A program made the position numbers and the translations under genes. From an uncultured Allosphingosinicella sp. (lineage in GTDB: Bacteria > Pseudomonadota > Alphaproteobacteria > Sphingomonadales > Sphingomonadaceae), in the NCBI GenBank assembly GCA_934539295.1, contig CAKTCN010000052.1, positions 1 through 15,949 on the forward strand: 15,949 nucleotides of DNA, read 5' to 3'. The notes beneath the pieces were generated by a model. The model searched no databases and had not been told where the DNA came from. It saw only the letters and a program-made list of their open reading frames with translations. Each line of letters opens with the position of its first letter. The first letter of the stretch is position 1. Of this stretch, positions 13,247-15,949 are shown piece by piece.

Positions 13247-14695
13247 GTGGTGCGTTTCCCCGCCGGGCGGGCGGCCCGCCGGACGGCGCTACGCTGGCTG
13301 TTCCTCACCCATCGCTGGGTAGGGATCGCAGCGTGCCTGTTCTTCACGATGTGGTTCGCCTCCGGGCTGGTGATGCTCTACATGCCCTACCCCGCCCTGT
13401 CGCCCGCTGCGCGTTGGGCGGGGGCGGCACCGATCGACTGGACGAAGGTCGATGTGCCGGCTCGCGTGACAACCGGACAGGCCCGGTTGCTGCTGGAGAT
13501 GCGCGATGTCGAACCCGTCTGGCGGATCGAGCGCGACAATGGCGTAATCGACACTCTCCCGGCACGGACGGGCGCGGTGCTGCCGGTGGTGGATGGCGTC
13601 TATGCCCGGCGTGTGGCGTCGCACTTCACCGGCCTGCCCGCAGGTGTGGCCGAACGGCTGATACGTGACCAGTGGACGGTCGCCGGCGGGTTCGACCGGC
13701 ATCGCCCATTGTGGAAGGTCAGGCTGACCGATGCTGCTGGAACGGACATCTATGTGTCGTCTGGTACCGGCCTTCCCGTCCAGCGGACTACGCGGGAGCA
13801 GCGGTTTTGGAACTGGCTCGGATCGGTGCCGCACTGGCTCTATCCGACCATCTTTCGACAGGACAAAGCGGCATGGCGACAGGTGGTGTTGTGGGTGGCC
13901 GGACCCTGCATCGCGGTCGCACTGACGGGCATCTGGGTCGGCACCCTGCGCGTCCGGCCAGGACGCCGTCGTTACAAGAGCGCGCGCATAAGTCCTTATC
14001 GTGGCTGGATGCTGTGGCACCATATCAGTGGCCTCGTGGGTGGGCTGTTCCTCCTGAGCTGGATCGTCAGCGGGTGGTTGTCGGTCGATCCGGGCCACCT
14101 CTTCGCCGGGAAAAGCGCGCCGGTCGCGGCGCTGCGCCACTATCGTTCGCTTGCCGGCATCGGTGACATTGCGACCACGCGTCTGGAGACCCTCGCGCAA
14201 AATGCCCGGACCATCGAGATCACCAATGACGCCGCCCTGCCGCGGATCACGATCGACCGGGCATCGGAGCATCCCCGCCATCTCGATGCGACGACGATGA
14301 TCCCGGCGACCGATGCGACGCCCATCATCGCCAAGGCTACTCGCTTGCTGGTGACAGGAGGGCGGCTCTGGCGGATCGACCGACTAAGTCGCCCCGACGC
14401 CTATTGGCCAGCCACGAAGCCATTGCCGGTCTTGCGGCTGCGCTTCAATGACCCGGCGCGCAGTTGGCTCCACGTCGATCCCGTGACCGGTGAACTCATC
14501 GACCGGCAGGATCGCGCACGGCGGCTCTACCGGTGGGTATTCGACCTGCTGCATACATGGGACTGGCTGTGGCTCGTCGAGCATCCGCCACTGCGGAAGG
14601 CCGTCATATGGCTGATGTCCGCCCTCGGACTGGGGCTGTCGGTAAGTAGCGTCTGGCTCGGATACCGACGGCTGGCACGCCCCGGACCGTCATGA
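13247..14695 (+). CDS. PepSY-associated transmembrane (PepSY-TM) protein, possible periplasmic reductase
   Basis: This is a 482-aa inner-membrane protein. There is no early ATG in frame; the start is taken as GTG 13247, one base after the receptor stop, which suggests translational coupling, with GTG 13250 as the alternative. Four spans are visible: about 22-47 (WVGIAACLFFTMWFASGLVM), 212-235, 255-282 (WHHISGLVGGLFLLSWIVSG) and 451-474. Two large periplasmic segments (48-210 and 283-450) show PepSY-like repeats. Histidines sit at span ends: HR at 22-23, HW at 196-197, HH at 258-259, H436 and H446, the last two in HTWDWLWLVEHPPLR. Such histidines fit heme b binding as proposed for PepSY-TM family members. 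Related proteins (FpvG in Pseudomonas pyoverdine iron reduction) act with siderophore receptors. Here the partner is controlled by B12, so reduction of a cobalt-containing ligand is possible. Confidence 0.88.
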   Translation: MVRFPAGRAARRTALRWLFLTHRWVGIAACLFFTMWFASGLVMLYMPYPALSPAARWAGAAPIDWTKVDVPARVTTGQARLLLEMRDVEPVWRIERDNGVIDTLPARTGAVLPVVDGVYARRVASHFTGLPAGVAERLIRDQWTVAGGFDRHRPLWKVRLTDAAGTDIYVSSGTGLPVQRTTREQRFWNWLGSVPHWLYPTIFRQDKAAWRQVVLWVAGPCIAVALTGIWVGTLRVRPGRRRYKSARISPYRGWMLWHHISGLVGGLFLLSWIVSGWLSVDPGHLFAGKSAPVAALRHYRSLAGIGDIATTRLETLAQNARTIEITNDAALPRITIDRASEHPRHLDATTMIPATDATPIIAKATRLLVTGGRLWRIDRLSRPDAYWPATKPLPVLRLRFNDPARSWLHVDPVTGELIDRQDRARRLYRWVFDLLHTWDWLWLVEHPPLRKAVIWLMSALGLGLSVSSVWLGYRRLARPGPS

Positions 14696-14721
14696 CCCGT
14701 TACCGTACATCCATGCCCGTT

Positions 14722-15020
14722 TTATGTAGCGCGCCCCCCTTCGGCGGCGACAGGCTGGATCAGATCCCGATAGTTGCCATAGAGATCTTTAAAGACAGCC
14801 ACGATGCCATAAGGCTCCTGACGCGGTGCCTAACGTGGCCGATGCTGCGCTCCATGTAGGCGAGGTGGTCCCGGGCAAATCCATCCGTCTCGGAAAATAG
14901 GAACACTCGACCACCACTCTGATCGCCGATCGCACTACGTTGCCTGTCGTCAACGGCCCGCGCCAGTAACAGTCCGTTCGCCGCACCGTGCGGGGCGGCC
15001 AAACAAGGTGCGATCTGCAA
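14722..15020 (-). pseudogene. Glyoxalase/VOC-superfamily protein, truncated and frameshifted
   Basis: Two frames join into the C-terminal two thirds of a VOC-family protein. The first (15020 to about 14818) reads LLLARAVDDRQRSAIGDQSG, then GRVFLFSETDGFARDHLAYM and ERSIGHVRHRV. A missing base near 14816-14818 shifts the frame, and the second part reads EPYGIVAVFKDLYGNYRDLI and QPVAAEGG before TAA at 14724-14722. The EPYG...VFKDLYGN...DLIQP ending is typical of VOC/glyoxalase proteins and carries a conserved metal-ligand region. About 40 N-terminal residues expected for this family are absent. It lies 50 bases past the stop of the class II aldolase gene in the same direction, so it may once have been co-transcribed with it. 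It is non-functional. Confidence 0.7.
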
Positions 15021-15071
15021 ACCGTGGGTGGGATCGTCCCTCGAGGCACGACCCGCTGCCGATCCGCGTCC

Positions 15072-15860
15072 TCAGAGAAGGCAGTCATTGTGGCGATCGA
15101 GCACCCGCCGCGAGTAATAGTCGAACGCGGCGCTGTGCCGCCTCGGGTGGGAAATCCAGTCGTGCGCTTCACGGGCGAGCGCCTCCGGGATCGGCTTGAT
15201 GTCCCCCGCCGCCATTGCCAGCAGCTGCATCCTGGCGGCGCGCTCGATCAGCACCGCGAGGACGCAGGCCTCCTCGATCGTTGCACCGGCGATGAGCTGA
15301 CCGTGGTGAGACAGCAGGATCGCCTTCTTGTCGCCGATCGCAGCGGCGATGATCTCGCCTTCCTCGTTGCCGACCGGCACACCGGGCCATTTCTCCAGAA
15401 AGGCGACGTCACCGTAGAGCGGACAAAGGTCCATGTGACTGATCTCAAGCGGCACTTCGAGGGTCGAGAGCGCGGCCACGTGCAGCGGATGGGTGTGGAT
15501 GATGCAGTTCACGTCCGGCCTCGCGCGATAAAGCCAGCTGTGGAAGCGATTGGCCGGGTTTGCCATGCCGGGCCCGTCGAGAACATTCAGGTCCTCGTCG
15601 ACCAGCAGCAGATTGTCCGCGCTGATCTCGTCGAAGCCGAGGCCGAGCCGTTGGGTGTAATAGGTGCCGGGCTGCTCGGCACGGCAGGTGATCTGCCCCG
15701 CCAGACCGGAATCGTGGCCGCCCTCGAACAGGATGCGGCACGTCAATGCGAGCTTCTGCCGGTCGGTCCAGCTGCTGGCGGTCAGCGCCGTGTTCATGCG
15801 CGTCTCGGCCAGGCGGACGAGTTCGTCCTTGGATGCGGCTATGGTGGTCATCACGGTCAT
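15072..15860 (-). CDS. Class II aldolase/adducin family protein
   Basis: This is a 262-aa cytoplasmic protein. ATG 15860 has GGAG eight bases upstream. A second ATG three codons later is less likely. The fold is the class II aldolase (fuculose-phosphate aldolase/RhaD-like) superfamily. The metal-site motif is HTHP at 122-125 in the segment DVNCIIHTHPLHVAAL. A later SHHGQLIAG (184-192) supplies the third histidine. Upstream, LALTCRILFEGGHDSGLAGQ (37-56) fits the substrate-phosphate loop region. No kinase, isomerase or transporter is adjacent, so the substrate is not evident. Members act as aldolases, decarboxylases or dehydratases on hydroxy acids or sugar phosphates. The VOC remnant downstream does not define a pathway. 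Confidence 0.9.
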   Translation of the reverse strand: MTVMTTIAASKDELVRLAETRMNTALTASSWTDRQKLALTCRILFEGGHDSGLAGQITCRAEQPGTYYTQRLGLGFDEISADNLLLVDEDLNVLDGPGMANPANRFHSWLYRARPDVNCIIHTHPLHVAALSTLEVPLEISHMDLCPLYGDVAFLEKWPGVPVGNEEGEIIAAAIGDKKAILLSHHGQLIAGATIEEACVLAVLIERAARMQLLAMAAGDIKPIPEALAREAHDWISHPRRHSAAFDYYSRRVLDRHNDCLL

Positions 15861-15949
15861 GCGTTTTCTCCGATAGAGGTGGCTCGGGGAATCTGAACAG
15901 CGGGGATAGGTGGATTGCCGGTCTGACAGCGGCCATTGTGGCCGCGAGC

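Noticed and set aside
14988..15896. 302-aa open frame on the plus strand opposite the class II aldolase
   Set aside because: The minus strand has the HTHP and SHHG motifs. The plus reading is a shadow.
15929..15945. 7-bp palindrome GCGGCCA-TTG-TGGCCGC at the right edge
   Set aside because: It is compatible with a hairpin, but the flanking gene is outside the window so its role cannot be judged.
1..15949. CRISPR arrays, tRNA or rRNA genes
   Set aside because: No regularly spaced direct repeats and no recognisable tRNA or rRNA sequence were seen.

Overview
The window looks like an accessory or partly decayed stretch of a high-GC alphaproteobacterial genome, most likely a sphingomonad. The reasons are the two large TonB-dependent receptors, a DUF2382/DUF3618/holin envelope-stress gene set of the kind common in Sphingomonas, a 'host attachment' (baeRF-type) protein, and IS630 and IS5-type transposase remnants with sphingomonad-like sequence. 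The taxonomic call is inference; no rRNA or tRNA gene is present.

Left part (1-4204). The window opens inside the 3' end of an IS630-family transposase, whose end (a TA at 97-98) interrupts a phosphatidylinositol-specific phospholipase C-like gene. Only the frameshifted 5' third of that gene remains. Upstream of it on the minus strand is an intact 879-aa TonB-dependent receptor (447-3086) with a good sigma70-like promoter. Divergent from it is a short-chain dehydrogenase pseudogene with one extra base and a damaged nucleotide-binding glycine motif. About 245 bases with an 11-C run follow.

Middle part (4205-8499, minus strand). Seven closely spaced genes run in one direction: a DUF2382 protein, an OmpA-domain protein, a larger YsnF-like DUF2382 protein, a single-span membrane protein, a phage-holin-family protein, a DUF3618 protein and, after a strong hairpin, a small lipoprotein. 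Two of the junctions overlap. This looks like an envelope or general stress module.

Next (8633-10577) come a small secreted protein with four cysteines spaced exactly ten residues apart, a frameshifted IS5-family fragment, a proline-rich 59-aa protein, a host-attachment-type protein, and a small protein whose tail appears frameshifted.

Right part (10578-14695). A clear cobalamin riboswitch (10711-10907) precedes a 715-aa TonB-dependent receptor of siderophore-receptor type and, one base later, a four-span PepSY-TM protein. This is the most interesting unit: a B12-controlled outer-membrane receptor coupled to a PepSY membrane protein of the type linked elsewhere to periplasmic siderophore reduction. 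It suggests uptake, perhaps with reduction, of a corrinoid or a cobalt or metal complex.

The right edge (14722-15860) holds a frameshifted glyoxalase/VOC remnant and an intact class II aldolase/adducin family gene.

At least four genes show single-base frameshifts (the phospholipase, SDR, IS5 transposase and VOC genes, and probably the 86-aa protein), while the long receptor and stress genes are intact. That argues for real decay around mobile elements rather than general sequencing error, although consensus error at a few sites cannot be excluded.
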